Shown in pieces: positions 17,132 through 26,782 of a stretch of DNA of 64,000 bases. Source of the stretch: an uncultured Clostridium sp. (GTDB taxonomy: Bacteria > Bacillota > Clostridia > TANB77 > CAG-508); the NCBI GenBank assembly GCA_900553985.1, contig USFW01000002.1, positions 1 through 64,000 of the forward strand, in the 5' to 3' direction. The stretch's first letter is position 1. Every line of letters starts with the position of its first letter. The translations under genes were made by a program, and so were the position numbers. The notes beneath the pieces were generated by a model. It worked only from the letters and a program-made list of their open reading frames with translations. It searched no databases and was not told the origin of the DNA.

Positions 17132-18331
17132 ATGAAAATTTTAGTTTTAAACTCTGGAAGTTCATCTTTAAAATATCAAGTAATTGATATGGATACTGAA
17201 GAAATGTTAGTAAAAGGAAATTATGAAAGAATAGGACAAGGAAATTCATTTTTGACACATAAAGTTAATGGAGAAAAACATAAATTTGAGCATCCAGCAA
17301 AAGACCATGAGCAAGCAATAAAATTTGTTTTAACCAGATTAGTAAATCCTCATTATGGAGTTTTAGAAAACTTAGAAGAATTAGCTGGTATAGGGCATAG
17401 AGTGGTTCATGGTGGAGAAAAATTTGCAGAACCAGTACTTATAACAGATGAAGTGATGGACGAAATAGAAAAATGTAGTGAATTAGCACCATTACACAAT
17501 CCAGCAGCTATATTAGGAATGAAAGCTTGTAAAAAACTTGCACCAAATATTAAAATGGTAGCAGTTTTTGATACAGCATTTCACCAAACTTTAAGTAAAG
17601 AAAGATATATTTATCCAATACCTTATGAATATTATAAAAAATATGGAATAAGAAAATACGGATTTCATGGGACTTCTCATGAATATGTGGCATATAGAGT
17701 AGCAGAATTATTAGGAAAAGATGTAAAAGATTTAAAAATAGTAAACTGTCATTTAGGACAAGGAGCTAGTATATGTGCAATTAATAAAGGAGTTTCAGTA
17801 GAAACAAGTATGGGATTAACACCTTTAGGAGGAATTCCTATGGGAACAAGAAGTGGAGATTTAGATCCATCTGTTGTTACATATATAATGAAAAAAGAAA
17901 ATCTTTCACCAGATGAAATGGAAAAGATATTAAACAAACAATCAGGAGTTTTTGGAATATCACAAGTTTCAGTAGATTTTAGAGACATAGAAAATGATGC
18001 AGCAGCAGGAGGAACACATGCACAATTAGCATTAGATAATTTCCATTATCAAGTTGCAAGTTATGTATCTAGATGTATTGTTGCTATGAATGGAATAGAT
18101 GTCTTGACATTTACAGCAGGAGTAGGAGAAAAAGGAGAGCTTTCAAGAGAAGCTATATGTAATTATTTTGAATTTATGGGATTGAAAATAAATAAAGAAT
18201 ATAATAGAACATTAAAAGGTGTTGAAACAGAAATTTCAACAAAAGATTCTAAAATTAAAGTGTTTATAATTCCTACAAATGAGGAATTGATGATAGCAAG
18301 ACAAACACTAAAAACTATTTGTAATAAATAA
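17132..18331 (+). CDS. ackA: Acetate kinase, copy 1
   Basis: AckA makes acetate and ATP from acetyl phosphate. The protein has 399 residues, starting MKILVLNSGSSSLKYQ, the classical N-terminus. The phosphate-binding strand segments DTAFHQTL, YGFHGTSHEYVA and NCHLGQGASI are intact. The TPLGG...MGTRSGDLDP segment is canonical. The usual nucleotide-binding FTGGIGEN is changed to FTAGVGEK. ATG at 17132 was preferred over 17120 because the AGAAAGGA site is then about 13 bases upstream rather than touching. It lies 86 bp after pta. A paralogue follows, so gene duplication has occurred. Confidence 0.92.
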   Translation: MKILVLNSGSSSLKYQVIDMDTEEMLVKGNYERIGQGNSFLTHKVNGEKHKFEHPAKDHEQAIKFVLTRLVNPHYGVLENLEELAGIGHRVVHGGEKFAEPVLITDEVMDEIEKCSELAPLHNPAAILGMKACKKLAPNIKMVAVFDTAFHQTLSKERYIYPIPYEYYKKYGIRKYGFHGTSHEYVAYRVAELLGKDVKDLKIVNCHLGQGASICAINKGVSVETSMGLTPLGGIPMGTRSGDLDPSVVTYIMKKENLSPDEMEKILNKQSGVFGISQVSVDFRDIENDAAAGGTHAQLALDNFHYQVASYVSRCIVAMNGIDVLTFTAGVGEKGELSREAICNYFEFMGLKINKEYNRTLKGVETEISTKDSKIKVFIIPTNEELMIARQTLKTICNK

Positions 18332-18458
18332 TAGTAATTAAAAATTGTATAATATTATTGAATGTGAAGGTTTATAGGGATTTGACCTTATTTGAATACA
18401 ACATATATTATATTCAATAAAAAAACCTAAATATATTAAACAAGGAAGAATATAAAAA

Positions 18459-19649
18459 ATGAAAATTTTAGTTTTAAATTGTGGTAGCTCATCACTTAAA
18501 TACCAATTAATTAATATGGAAAATGAAGAAGTAGTTGCTTCAGGAAAATATGAAAGAATAGGAGAAAAAGAAGCTTTTTTAACACATAAAGCTTGTGGTA
18601 AAAAAGTGGAAATAAAAAAATCAGCATATAATCATAAAGAAGCAATAGAAATTACTTTAAAAGAATTTACAAATCCAGAATATAAAGTTATAGAAAGTTT
18701 AGATGAAATAAATGCAATAGGGCATAGATTAGTACATGGAGGAGAAAAGATTTCAAAATCAGTATTAATCGATGATGAAGTTAAAAATGTTTTAAAAGAA
18801 TATACAGATTTAGCACCATTACATAATCCAGCATGTTTATTAGGAATAGAAGCATGTGAAGAAGTATTTCCAAGTAAACCTATGGTTGGTGTTTTTGATA
18901 CAGCATTTCATCAAACAGTTCCAAAGGAAAAATATATTTATCCAATACCATATGAATATTATAAAAAGTATAGTGTAAGAAAGTATGGATTCCATGGTAC
19001 ATCTCATATGTATGTTTCTAATAGGCTTGCAGAATTAGAAAATAAAAATATAGAAGATTTAAAGATTGTTACTTGTCATTTAGGACAAGGATCTAGTATA
19101 TGTGCTATTCAAGGTGGAAAATCAATTGATACAAGTATGGGATTAACTCCACTTGGAGGAATATCAATGGTTACTAGAAGTGGAGATTTAGATCCATCTG
19201 TTGTTACATATATAATGAAAAAAGAAAATTTAACACCAGAAGAAATGGAAAATATCTTAAATAAAGAAGCAGGAATATCTGCAATTTCAGGATTAGCTCC
19301 TGACTTTAGAGTTATAGAAGAAGAATCAAATAATGGAAGTGAAATGGCTAAAATAGCAATTGAAGAATTTAATTATTCAGTAGCAACATATATTGCAAAA
19401 TATGCTATGGCAATGAATGGAGTAGACTATATAGTATTTACAGGAGGAATTGGAGAAAATCAAATAAATATAAGAAAAGGCATTTGCGAAAAGTTAGGAT
19501 TTATGGGAGTAAATTTAGATTTAGATAAAAATAATATTAGAGGAGAAGAAAGAGTAATTTCAACAGAAGATTCATCAATTAAAGTATATTTAATTCCAAC
19601 AAATGAAGAATTAATGATAGCTAAAGAAACAGAAAAACTAATTAAATAG
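18459..19649 (+). CDS. ackA: Acetate kinase, copy 2 (tandem paralogue)
   Basis: This 396-residue protein is clearly homologous to copy 1 along its whole length. It keeps MKILVLNCGSSSLKYQ, DTAFHQTV, YGFHGTSHMYV and TCHLGQGSSI. Here the nucleotide segment FTGGIGEN is canonical, but MGTRSGD has become MVTRSGD with Pro to Ser just before it. Thus the two copies have each lost a different conserved motif. Both could be active, act on different short-chain substrates, or form mixed dimers. The start follows AAGGAAGA. A separate 127-bp gap precedes it, so it may have its own promoter. Confidence 0.9.
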   Translation: MKILVLNCGSSSLKYQLINMENEEVVASGKYERIGEKEAFLTHKACGKKVEIKKSAYNHKEAIEITLKEFTNPEYKVIESLDEINAIGHRLVHGGEKISKSVLIDDEVKNVLKEYTDLAPLHNPACLLGIEACEEVFPSKPMVGVFDTAFHQTVPKEKYIYPIPYEYYKKYSVRKYGFHGTSHMYVSNRLAELENKNIEDLKIVTCHLGQGSSICAIQGGKSIDTSMGLTPLGGISMVTRSGDLDPSVVTYIMKKENLTPEEMENILNKEAGISAISGLAPDFRVIEEESNNGSEMAKIAIEEFNYSVATYIAKYAMAMNGVDYIVFTGGIGENQINIRKGICEKLGFMGVNLDLDKNNIRGEERVISTEDSSIKVYLIPTNEELMIAKETEKLIK

Positions 19650-19815
19650 ATAAATTATTAATCTAATAGTTTTACTAAGTTTGTGTGAATGAGTATGGGA
19701 GTACAAGAGAGCTGATTTTTGTCTCCGACCCCAAAATCTGCAAAAAAATTAAAAATCCTAAAAAATTATTTACATAAATAAATTTATATGTTAAAATATA
19801 ATATACATAAATCGG

Positions 19816-19849
19816 AGCAACTAATGAGTATCTAAACTTATTAGTTGCT
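19816..19849 (+). other. 13-bp hairpin in the guaB leader
   Basis: AGCAACTAATGAG pairs with CTTATTAGTTGCT around an eight-base loop, ending about 20 bp before the guaB ribosome binding site. No T-run follows, so it is not a normal terminator. It may stabilise the leader or take part in attenuation. No purine-riboswitch core was found in the 230 bp upstream of guaB. Confidence 0.45.
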
Positions 19850-19880
19850 AATATTATTAATTAAAATTAAGGAGGAAATT

Positions 19881-21386
19881 ATGGCAAAAATATTAGAAGA
19901 CATATCTAGAACATTTAATGAATTTTTATTATTACCAAATTTAACAGATGAAAGATGTATACCAAGTAAAGTATCTTTAAAGACTCCACTTGTAAAATTT
20001 AAAAAAGGAGAAGAAGCTAAATATTATGCAAATGTACCTATGGTATCTGCAATAATGCAATCAGTTTCAGGAGAAGAAATGGGAATAGCTCTTGCTCGTG
20101 AGGGTGGAGTTGCATTCATTTATGGTTCACAATCAATAGAATCACAAGCTAAAATGGTTAAACATGTAAAAAAACATAAAGCAGGTTTCATCATAAGTGA
20201 TTCAAATGTAAAATCAGGAACACCATTAAAAGATGTAATTGAATTAGTAAAAGAAACAGGACACTCAACAGTTATGATAACTGAAGATGGAACAGCAAAT
20301 GGTAAATTTTTAGGATTAGTTACAGACAAGGATTATAGAATTTCAAGAGAAGATATGAATACTCCTATTGATAATTTCATGACACCACTTGAAAAAGCAG
20401 TTGTAGCACATGAGGGAATAAACCTATCAGAAGCAAATGATATAATATGGGAAAATAAAATAGCGTGTTTACCTATTTTAACAGATGAAGGAAATCTAAA
20501 ATATTTAGTGTTTAGAAAAGATTATGAAGAAAGAAAAAATAATCCAGATTCTTTATTAGATGAAAATAAAAGATATATTGTAGGTGCAGGAATTAATACA
20601 AGAGACTATGAAGAAAGAATACCAGCATTAGTTGAAGCAGGAGTCGACATGATATGTATGGATTCATCAGATGGATATTCTGTATGGCAAAAAAATACAA
20701 TTGATTTTGTTAGAAAAACATATGGTGATAGTGTAAAAATTGGAGCAGGAAATGTAGTAGATAAAGAAGGCTTCAGATATTTAGCCGAAGCAGGAGCTGA
20801 TTTCATAAAAGTAGGTGTTGGAGGAGGTTCTATTTGTATCACTCGTGAAACAAAAGGAATTGGTAGAGGACAAGCTTCAGCCCTTATAGATGTAGTTGCA
20901 GCAAGAGATGAATATTTTGAAGAAACAGGAGTATATATTCCAATTTGTTCAGATGGAGGAATAGTTCATGACCATCATATAACAATAGCTTTAGCATTAG
21001 GAGCCGATTTTGTTATGATGGGAAGATATTTTGCTAGATTTGATGAAAGCCCAACAAGAGTTGTTAGAAAAGGAAACGGATATGTAAAAGAATATTGGGG
21101 AGAAGGTTCAAACAGAGCTAGAAACTGGCAAAGATATGATATGGGAGGAGATAAAAAACTTTCATTTGAAGAAGGTGTTGATTCATATATTCCATATGCA
21201 GGAAAATTAAAAGACAACTTAGCTGTAACTTGTGCTAAAATAAAATCTACAATGTGCAATTGTGGAAGTATAACAATACAAGAGTTGCATGAAAAAGCGA
21301 GATTAACTTTAGTTTCTAATGTTAGTATCGCAGAAGGTAGTGCACATGATGTAATTTTAAAAGAAATTGATAACCAATATAAATAA
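19881..21386 (+). CDS. guaB: IMP dehydrogenase
   Basis: GuaB oxidises IMP to XMP with NAD, the committed step of GMP synthesis. The 501-residue protein has the (beta/alpha)8 core, with a CBS-domain insertion at about residues 100-215 ([14 protein letters not shown] is visible). The catalytic loop is [18 protein letters not shown], in which CIT holds the active cysteine. The conserved SDGGI and MMGRYFA segments follow. The start at 19881 follows AAGGAGG and begins [12 protein letters not shown]. The N-terminus and flap region differ somewhat from the B. subtilis type but all key residues are present. It is monocistronic. Confidence 0.92.
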   Translation: MAKILEDISRTFNEFLLLPNLTDERCIPSKVSLKTPLVKFKKGEEAKYYANVPMVSAIMQSVSGEEMGIALAREGGVAFIYGSQSIESQAKMVKHVKKHKAGFIISDSNVKSGTPLKDVIELVKETGHSTVMITEDGTANGKFLGLVTDKDYRISREDMNTPIDNFMTPLEKAVVAHEGINLSEANDIIWENKIACLPILTDEGNLKYLVFRKDYEERKNNPDSLLDENKRYIVGAGINTRDYEERIPALVEAGVDMICMDSSDGYSVWQKNTIDFVRKTYGDSVKIGAGNVVDKEGFRYLAEAGADFIKVGVGGGSICITRETKGIGRGQASALIDVVAARDEYFEETGVYIPICSDGGIVHDHHITIALALGADFVMMGRYFARFDESPTRVVRKGNGYVKEYWGEGSNRARNWQRYDMGGDKKLSFEEGVDSYIPYAGKLKDNLAVTCAKIKSTMCNCGSITIQELHEKARLTLVSNVSIAEGSAHDVILKEIDNQYK

Positions 21387-21407
21387 GAAAGTTTATTGTA
21401 TACAGGG

Positions 21408-21448
21408 AATTATCCTAAAATATCAAGAATATTTTAGGATAATTTTTT
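21408..21448 (+). terminator. guaB terminator
   Basis: AATTATCCTAAAATAT at 21408-21423 pairs perfectly with the arm at 21429-21444, followed by a T-run. Confidence 0.9.
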
Positions 21449-21588
21449 GTATTAAAATATAAAGTTATATCATTATTAATTTTATTAAAATAATAAAAAG
21501 ATTAAATTTTAAACATTAAATATCTTGATTTATAATGCTATTTAATGATAAAATCAATGTGAAAATAAAATATAAAGGATGTAATAAT

Positions 21589-22293
21589 ATGAGTACTAAT
21601 GAAATTAGACAAGAATTTATGAAAAAATATAAAGTAGAAGGAATAAAACTTTGGGAATATCCTCCTAGCATAGATAGATTTTTTACACATGAATTTGAGA
21701 ATATGCAAGATGCTATTAATGGAATAATATTTTATACAAACCATGATATACATCAAAAAGAAGCATTATTAAATACTCATAAAATAGAAACAGAAATAAA
21801 AATTAAGAATCTAAAAGATGAAACTTTAAATAATTGTGTACATTTTTTTAGATTCACTGAAGTATTAAATAATTCTGATTTTAATGAGGATTATAGTAAT
21901 ATAAAAAATGGAGTAAAAGTATATAAAAAAATAAATATTGATGAAATACAAAAACTAGTCCAAAATAGAATAGATGAATTAATAGAAAAAGAAAAAATTC
22001 AAGTTTGGAGAGCTGGATTATATTTTACTAGACAGGAAGAAGCATATTATAAAAGATCATATGCATATCAAACAAATTTACAGGAACATAATAGTGCTTG
22101 GTGGACAGAAGATTTATTTTCAACAATAAAATATTTAAAGAATTTAGAGGAAAACGATGAAAATACTTATTATGACACTTGGGTGCATTGCAAAATTGAA
22201 AGAGAAAAAAATAAAAAAGGTTATATGCAGAAAAACAATGAAAATGCAAAATTATTAGAAAAAGCTTATTCAGAATATAAACGGTATTACTAA
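21589..22293 (+). CDS. Hypothetical soluble protein with a CGG codon near its end
   Basis: This 234-residue protein is not recognised. It is rich in Lys, Glu, Asn and aromatic residues, with segments such as LWEYPPSIDRFF and RAGLYFTRQEEAYYKRS. No membrane helix or signal peptide is seen. ATG at 21589 was chosen because AAAGGATG lies eight bases upstream; a longer form from 21535 lacks one. The third codon from the end is CGG at 22282 (AAA CGG TAT TAC TAA). Read in frame the protein ends KRYY. With a +1 step it would end about 11 residues later, at 22327, still before the next gene. Either end is possible. Confidence 0.65.
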   Translation: MSTNEIRQEFMKKYKVEGIKLWEYPPSIDRFFTHEFENMQDAINGIIFYTNHDIHQKEALLNTHKIETEIKIKNLKDETLNNCVHFFRFTEVLNNSDFNEDYSNIKNGVKVYKKINIDEIQKLVQNRIDELIEKEKIQVWRAGLYFTRQEEAYYKRSYAYQTNLQEHNSAWWTEDLFSTIKYLKNLEENDENTYYDTWVHCKIEREKNKKGYMQKNNENAKLLEKAYSEYKRYY

Positions 22294-22339
22294 TAATAAA
22301 AGGGAAATAGAAGAAAAAGAAATATAAAAGAGGGATTAA

Positions 22340-23635
22340 ATGAAAAATACAAAAGAACATATAGTAAGACATAGAAAGAAAAACGTACGCATATTTCCAA
22401 TATATAAGATGTTATCATGGGATTTATTATTTTATTTTCCAATAATATTTTTATTTTTAACACAAGTAAAAGGATTTACAGCATCAGAAGTATTATTGGC
22501 AGATGCATTTTATACATTATCAAATACTTTTTGGCAAATACCAATAACAAGATTAGTAGATAGAATTGGAAAAAAGAATAGTCTAATATTAGGAAATATA
22601 TTATATTCATTGAGTATTTTGGCTATGATATTCATGACAAAATATTATGAATTGCTTATAACTCAATTTATATATGCATTAGGATATTCAATAAAAGGAA
22701 TCTGTGAGTCAAACATATTATATGATTCATTACCAGGTAGTAAAAAAAGAGGAAAAGTTTTTTCTGTGATTGATGGAAAATCCTCTTCTTATTTTTATAT
22801 TTTTGATTCATTAGCTTCTGTAGTTGCTGGCTTCTCATTTGTAATAAATGGATACATTCCAATGATTTTATGTTTTATTTGTTGTGTAATATCAACAATA
22901 ATTTCATTTAGATTTAGACATACAACAATATTACAAGAAAAAATTAAACCTGTAACATTTACAGAATATAAGAAACAGTTAAAAGATTCATTTAAATTTT
23001 TTATAAAATCTAAACGAATGCGAAATTTGATTTTATTTAATGCAGTTTTTATAGGAACGTTATATGGAATCGTAAATTTGAGAAGTAGTATGCTAAGTGA
23101 AATGAATGTACCAGAGCAATATTTTGGAATTATATTTGCAATATTGCAATTGGTAGCAGCATTAGCAACAAGACAAACTGATAAGATACATAATAGTTTT
23201 AGAAATAAGACTCTAACATACTTAGGAGTACCATTAGTCTTATCTTGCATATGTATTGGATTTATAGGCCAAGATAAATTATCACAATCATCTTTGATAT
23301 TAATAGTATTATTATTTGCTATACAGTTTGCAATAAAAGGTCCATATTTAGGATTAATGACTAGATATTTGAACAACTTTACTAATAGAGGTATTAGACC
23401 TAAAATTTCAGCATTAAGATATTTAACTGCAAATTTAGCTATAGCTATTATATCTTTACTGTGTTCAGGATTATTAGCTATAACAAGTACGGCAAATACT
23501 TTTATAATTGTAGGATGTATATCTACTATAATTATGATTATATTATTAGATCATATGAGAGATAAAGTAGGATTAAAACCAGAAGAATACAAAAAAGAAG
23601 ATATACGATATAGTATTAATAGACCTAAAAAATAA
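22340..23635 (+). CDS. Major facilitator superfamily transporter
   Basis: The 431-residue protein has about twelve hydrophobic helices in two halves, separated by a basic loop (RFRHTTILQEK to KQLKDSFKFF). The loop between helices 2 and 3 has the MFS signature-like RLVDRIGKKNSLILGN, matching D-R-x-G-[RK]. The start follows AAAGAGGG. Substrate is unknown; the family exports drugs or moves sugars and amino acids with protons. It lies 46 bp after the hypothetical gene at 21589 and may share its transcript. Confidence 0.85.
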   Translation: MKNTKEHIVRHRKKNVRIFPIYKMLSWDLLFYFPIIFLFLTQVKGFTASEVLLADAFYTLSNTFWQIPITRLVDRIGKKNSLILGNILYSLSILAMIFMTKYYELLITQFIYALGYSIKGICESNILYDSLPGSKKRGKVFSVIDGKSSSYFYIFDSLASVVAGFSFVINGYIPMILCFICCVISTIISFRFRHTTILQEKIKPVTFTEYKKQLKDSFKFFIKSKRMRNLILFNAVFIGTLYGIVNLRSSMLSEMNVPEQYFGIIFAILQLVAALATRQTDKIHNSFRNKTLTYLGVPLVLSCICIGFIGQDKLSQSSLILIVLLFAIQFAIKGPYLGLMTRYLNNFTNRGIRPKISALRYLTANLAIAIISLLCSGLLAITSTANTFIIVGCISTIIMIILLDHMRDKVGLKPEEYKKEDIRYSINRPKK

Positions 23636-23727
23636 TAGACACATTATAAAAAAAGTGGTATAATTATATAGATAGGCTAAAAAGTCTTATGCAACTAATA
23701 AACTTTTATTTTGAAAGAGGTATCATT

Positions 23728-24159
23728 ATGAACAAGAAGAGGAATCAAACAGTAACTTTATCAATTTACACAAATCCTTTAGAAGATTTAGGAACACCTA
23801 CTCGGGAGGAGCAAGAAGTCTTTGAGTATGTTAAAGAAAAGGAACAGTTATTCTTAGGATTTTTTAATGAATTCAAGAGATATGAAGAAAGACTCAGACA
23901 GGCATACAGGATGTTTGGATGTGAACTAGACTTACCAACTTTTGACTACAAAGATCACAAATTATTTTCAGATGGTGAAAATGGGATGATTCCATTACTG
24001 GAAACTTCAAAAGAAGTATCAGATAAGCTATTTGATGATAGATATTGGAAAGTAGATATGAGGCTAGTATCAATTATCAAAAAATACATATCATCTTTAA
24101 GAATTCTTTCAATAGAATATTATAAAATGGAAGAAGAATTGAGAGATCTTTTAGAGTAA
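23728..24159 (+). CDS. Hypothetical 143-residue protein with in-frame CGG and atypical codon use
   Basis: The protein is not recognised. It is soluble and largely helical, with charged runs (EEQEVFEYVKEKEQLFLGFF) and a C-terminal helix (YYKMEEELRDLLE). The start at 23728 follows GAAAGAGG. Codon 26 is CGG (ACT CGG GAG, 23803-23805), and the frame after it stays open for 118 codons, so it must be read in frame here. Codon use includes more CAG, CTC, GAC and TTC than neighbours, which suggests acquisition from another host. It is flanked by its own terminator and seems to be a single-gene insert. Confidence 0.7.
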   Translation: MNKKRNQTVTLSIYTNPLEDLGTPTREEQEVFEYVKEKEQLFLGFFNEFKRYEERLRQAYRMFGCELDLPTFDYKDHKLFSDGENGMIPLLETSKEVSDKLFDDRYWKVDMRLVSIIKKYISSLRILSIEYYKMEEELRDLLE

Positions 24160-24166
24160 GAGGAAC

Positions 24167-24203
24167 AAAGATGAATCTAGGATAATTACTAGATTCATCT
24201 TTT
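24167..24203 (+). terminator. Terminator after the 23728-24159 gene
   Basis: AAAGATGAATCTAG at 24167-24180 pairs with CTAGATTCATCTTT at 24189-24202, with a short T-run. Confidence 0.85.
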
Positions 24204-24450
24204 AATTATAATGGTTTCAATAATTAATAAAATATTAATAAATGTTAAAAAAATTTTTAATAAATAACTGTTAAAATAATATTACAAAAATGTAATGTTG
24301 TAACACTAGAAAAAGGATATATTATGTTATATAATATTAACCACTTAAAAAATAAAATAAAAATTTTAATAAAAAAATATTGCATACAAACTTAGTAATA
24401 TGTGGTATAATATATATGTTTAGTCTTGTTACAATTAGAAAGGAAGCAAA

Positions 24451-25183
24451 ATGAGTAGGAAAAATAAAGTGAAGATTTTTAAAATTGTGATGATGATAAT
24501 TGCCTTATTATTAATAGTAGGAATAGTAGTTAATTTAGTTCCTGTTATGGCAAATTTAAGTACGATTGAAGGTCAACTGGAATTTAAAGAAAAAGTTAGT
24601 AACTCACGGTATATGGGGACTTCTTACATTATTTGGACTTCAATTTGCCCAAATATTTCTAATTATATTACCAGGTGAACCAATTGAGATACTTGCAGGA
24701 ATGTGCTATGGAGGATTGGGAGGACTAATTTTTGTAACTGCTTCTGCATTTATAATATCATCTGTGATATTTTTTATGGTAAGGAAACTAGGCAAAAAAT
24801 TTGTTTATGATTTTTGTGATGAAGAAAAAGTAAAAAAAATAGAAGAGAGTAAGATATTTAAAAATCCTAAAAAAATAGAATGGATAATGATAATATTATT
24901 CTTAATACCAGGAACACCAAAAGATTTATTAGTATATATAGCAGCATTATTACCAATAAAACCACTTAGATTTATATTAATATCAACTTTTGCAAGATTC
25001 CCTTCAGTTGTATCATCAACTTTTGCAGGAGATAACTTATTAGAAGGAAATTGGCAAAATAGTATAATAATATATGCTGTTACATTTTTACTTGTAGGAA
25101 TATCAATATTTATAGTGAATAAACTTGATAAATCCAAAACAACTGAAGAAGCTTTAAGAAGTTTTCAAAAAGAAATAAAGTAA
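24451..25183 (+). CDS. TVP38/TMEM64 (VTT/SNARE-associated) family membrane protein, +1 shift at CGG
   Basis: From the ATG at 24451 (GAAAGGAAG upstream) the frame holds a first membrane helix. It then meets TCA CGG TAT at 24604-24612 and runs out at 24678. Skipping C24607 gives SNSGIWGLLTLFGLQFAQIF, and the rest reads as a normal VTT domain with LPGEPIEILAGMCYG and FLIPGTPKDLLVY. The joined protein has 243 residues, normal for the family. The restored glycine falls in a segment (GIWG) usually conserved in the family. These proteins are linked to lipid scrambling or transport at the membrane. The gene ends 14 bp before the CmpB-like gene, so they are probably one operon. Confidence 0.75.
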
Positions 25184-25197
25184 GAAAAGGGGAAAAT

Positions 25198-25755
25198 ATG
25201 GAAAAGGAAATTACATTGAACAAGACTACAAAAGATAAAATTATAGACTACATAACATATTTTTTTATATATGCGTTTTTAGGTTGGTGTATGGAAACAA
25301 TTTACGCAATTTTTATACATGGATTCTTTGTAAAAAGAGGATTTTTATATGGTCCAATTTGTCCTATATATGGTTTTGGAGCTATTATATTAATAATGAT
25401 AACTAAAAATATGTATGGAAAGCCAATAAAGAAATTTTTGATTGCAACAATTGCCTTTACTGCATTTGAATATTTTGTATCACTTATTTTAGAAACACTT
25501 TTTGGATTGAGATGGTGGGATTATTCTAATGATTTTCTAAATATACAAGGAAGAGTTAGTTTATTATATTCCATTGCATGGGGAGTTATAGGAGTAATTT
25601 TATTAGAAAAATTACATCCATTAATAGAAAACATAATTCAAAAATTTAGTGTAAAGGTTAATAGAAAATATAGTATACAAAATATAATGGTTATTGTATT
25701 TTTAGTCTTAATTTTAGTAGATACAGTATTTTCTACATTGAGATATTTGAATTAA
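25198..25755 (+). CDS. CmpB-type putative ABC transporter permease (short)
   Basis: The 185-residue protein has about five membrane helices. Family segments include FFIYAFLGWCMETIYA, RGFLYGPICPIYGFGA and RWWDYSNDFLNIQGRVS, which match the putative ABC-transporter permease family CmpB (Pfam ABC_trans_CmpB). Its transport role is unproven, and no ATPase partner is adjacent. The start follows AAAAGGGG. A longer paralogue is at 27843, so the locus holds two family members separated by dpaB and the LysM protein. Confidence 0.85.
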   Translation: MEKEITLNKTTKDKIIDYITYFFIYAFLGWCMETIYAIFIHGFFVKRGFLYGPICPIYGFGAIILIMITKNMYGKPIKKFLIATIAFTAFEYFVSLILETLFGLRWWDYSNDFLNIQGRVSLLYSIAWGVIGVILLEKLHPLIENIIQKFSVKVNRKYSIQNIMVIVFLVLILVDTVFSTLRYLN

Positions 25756-25820
25756 GGTCGATATAAAATAAATATCGAAATACATATGAACAGATAGTAA
25801 TTTATAATGGAGATATAAAT

Positions 25821-26567
25821 ATGGAAATTACATATAAAGTAAAATTGAAAAAATTAAAATTAGATGTAGATACACAAAGAAAATATAACCAAGATTATAA
25901 TTTAGATAATATGATTAGAAATACAGAAAAATGGAAATATGGGGATCCTATGATATTAGATGATGAAAATTTATTATTTAGTCTATTATATTTTTATGTT
26001 GGAGATATTGCAGAAAGAAAAGATGGAAAAGATTGGTATGGGAACAATAATTTTATTTTTCATATAGTTGAAAAGAATGATAAAATATTTATAAAATATG
26101 TGAATTTATATAGAATAGAAGATATAGTGGAAAAATATGCAATAATGAAAATAAATAATTTAGGACAGTATCAAGTAAAACAGCAAGGGCTTATACAAAA
26201 AGAATATAGAGAGTATATAAGAAATGAGGCTATGAAGATTATAGAAATTGATAAAAATGAATTTGAAAAAAGAATAAATAGACTAAAAAAAATACAATAT
26301 GACGAATTAGAATTTTTTACATGTAAAACAGCTTATGAAAGCATAGATTATTTTGATTATATAAATAGAATTAACTTTTACTGCGATAGATATTACCCTG
26401 AAAAATATGAAGAATGTATAAAATTTGTAAATTATATTTTAAGTGAATGTAAAATCTTAAATATGGAAGAGGTCATAATGAAGTCATTTAAAGAAGAAGA
26501 AAGAAAAAATATAATGATAGACCTGATAAAAGAAAAAATTGAACTAGAGGGAGGATATATTACATAA
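25821..26567 (+). CDS. Hypothetical 248-residue protein
   Basis: This protein is not recognised. It is soluble, Lys-, Glu- and Tyr-rich, with no signal peptide or membrane helix. The first third has beta-type segments (YKVKLKKLKLDV, FIFHIVEKNDKIFIKYV), the rest is helical and ends IELEGGYIT. The start codon follows an ATGGAG element, which is a weak ribosome binding site. It might be coupled to the CmpB-like gene 65 bp upstream. No function is proposed. Confidence 0.65.
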   Translation: MEITYKVKLKKLKLDVDTQRKYNQDYNLDNMIRNTEKWKYGDPMILDDENLLFSLLYFYVGDIAERKDGKDWYGNNNFIFHIVEKNDKIFIKYVNLYRIEDIVEKYAIMKINNLGQYQVKQQGLIQKEYREYIRNEAMKIIEIDKNEFEKRINRLKKIQYDELEFFTCKTAYESIDYFDYINRINFYCDRYYPEKYEECIKFVNYILSECKILNMEEVIMKSFKEEERKNIMIDLIKEKIELEGGYIT

Positions 26568-26622
26568 TTATTATGTGATAGTCTTTGTAGAGAAAAGATA
26601 AAAACATACAAATTTATGTTGA

Positions 26623-26653
26623 GGAATTACTTGCAATAGAGTAGTTCTTTTTT
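26623..26653 (+). terminator. Probable terminator after the 25821-26567 gene
   Basis: GAATTACT pairs with AGTAGTTC around a short loop, followed by a six-base T-run. The stem contains one mismatch. Confidence 0.5.
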
Positions 26654-26782
26654 ATTGAATATTTTTTTAATTTTATTTAGAAATTTAAACTATATTTTTA
26701 AATTAACATAATATATATAATAAGGTTATAGGTAAAACCACTTTAAAACCTAAATAATTTAATAAGGAGGTAAGGAATAAAA

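Noticed and set aside
19650..19880. Purine riboswitch before guaB
   Set aside because: The conserved purine-aptamer core was not found; only a simple hairpin is visible.
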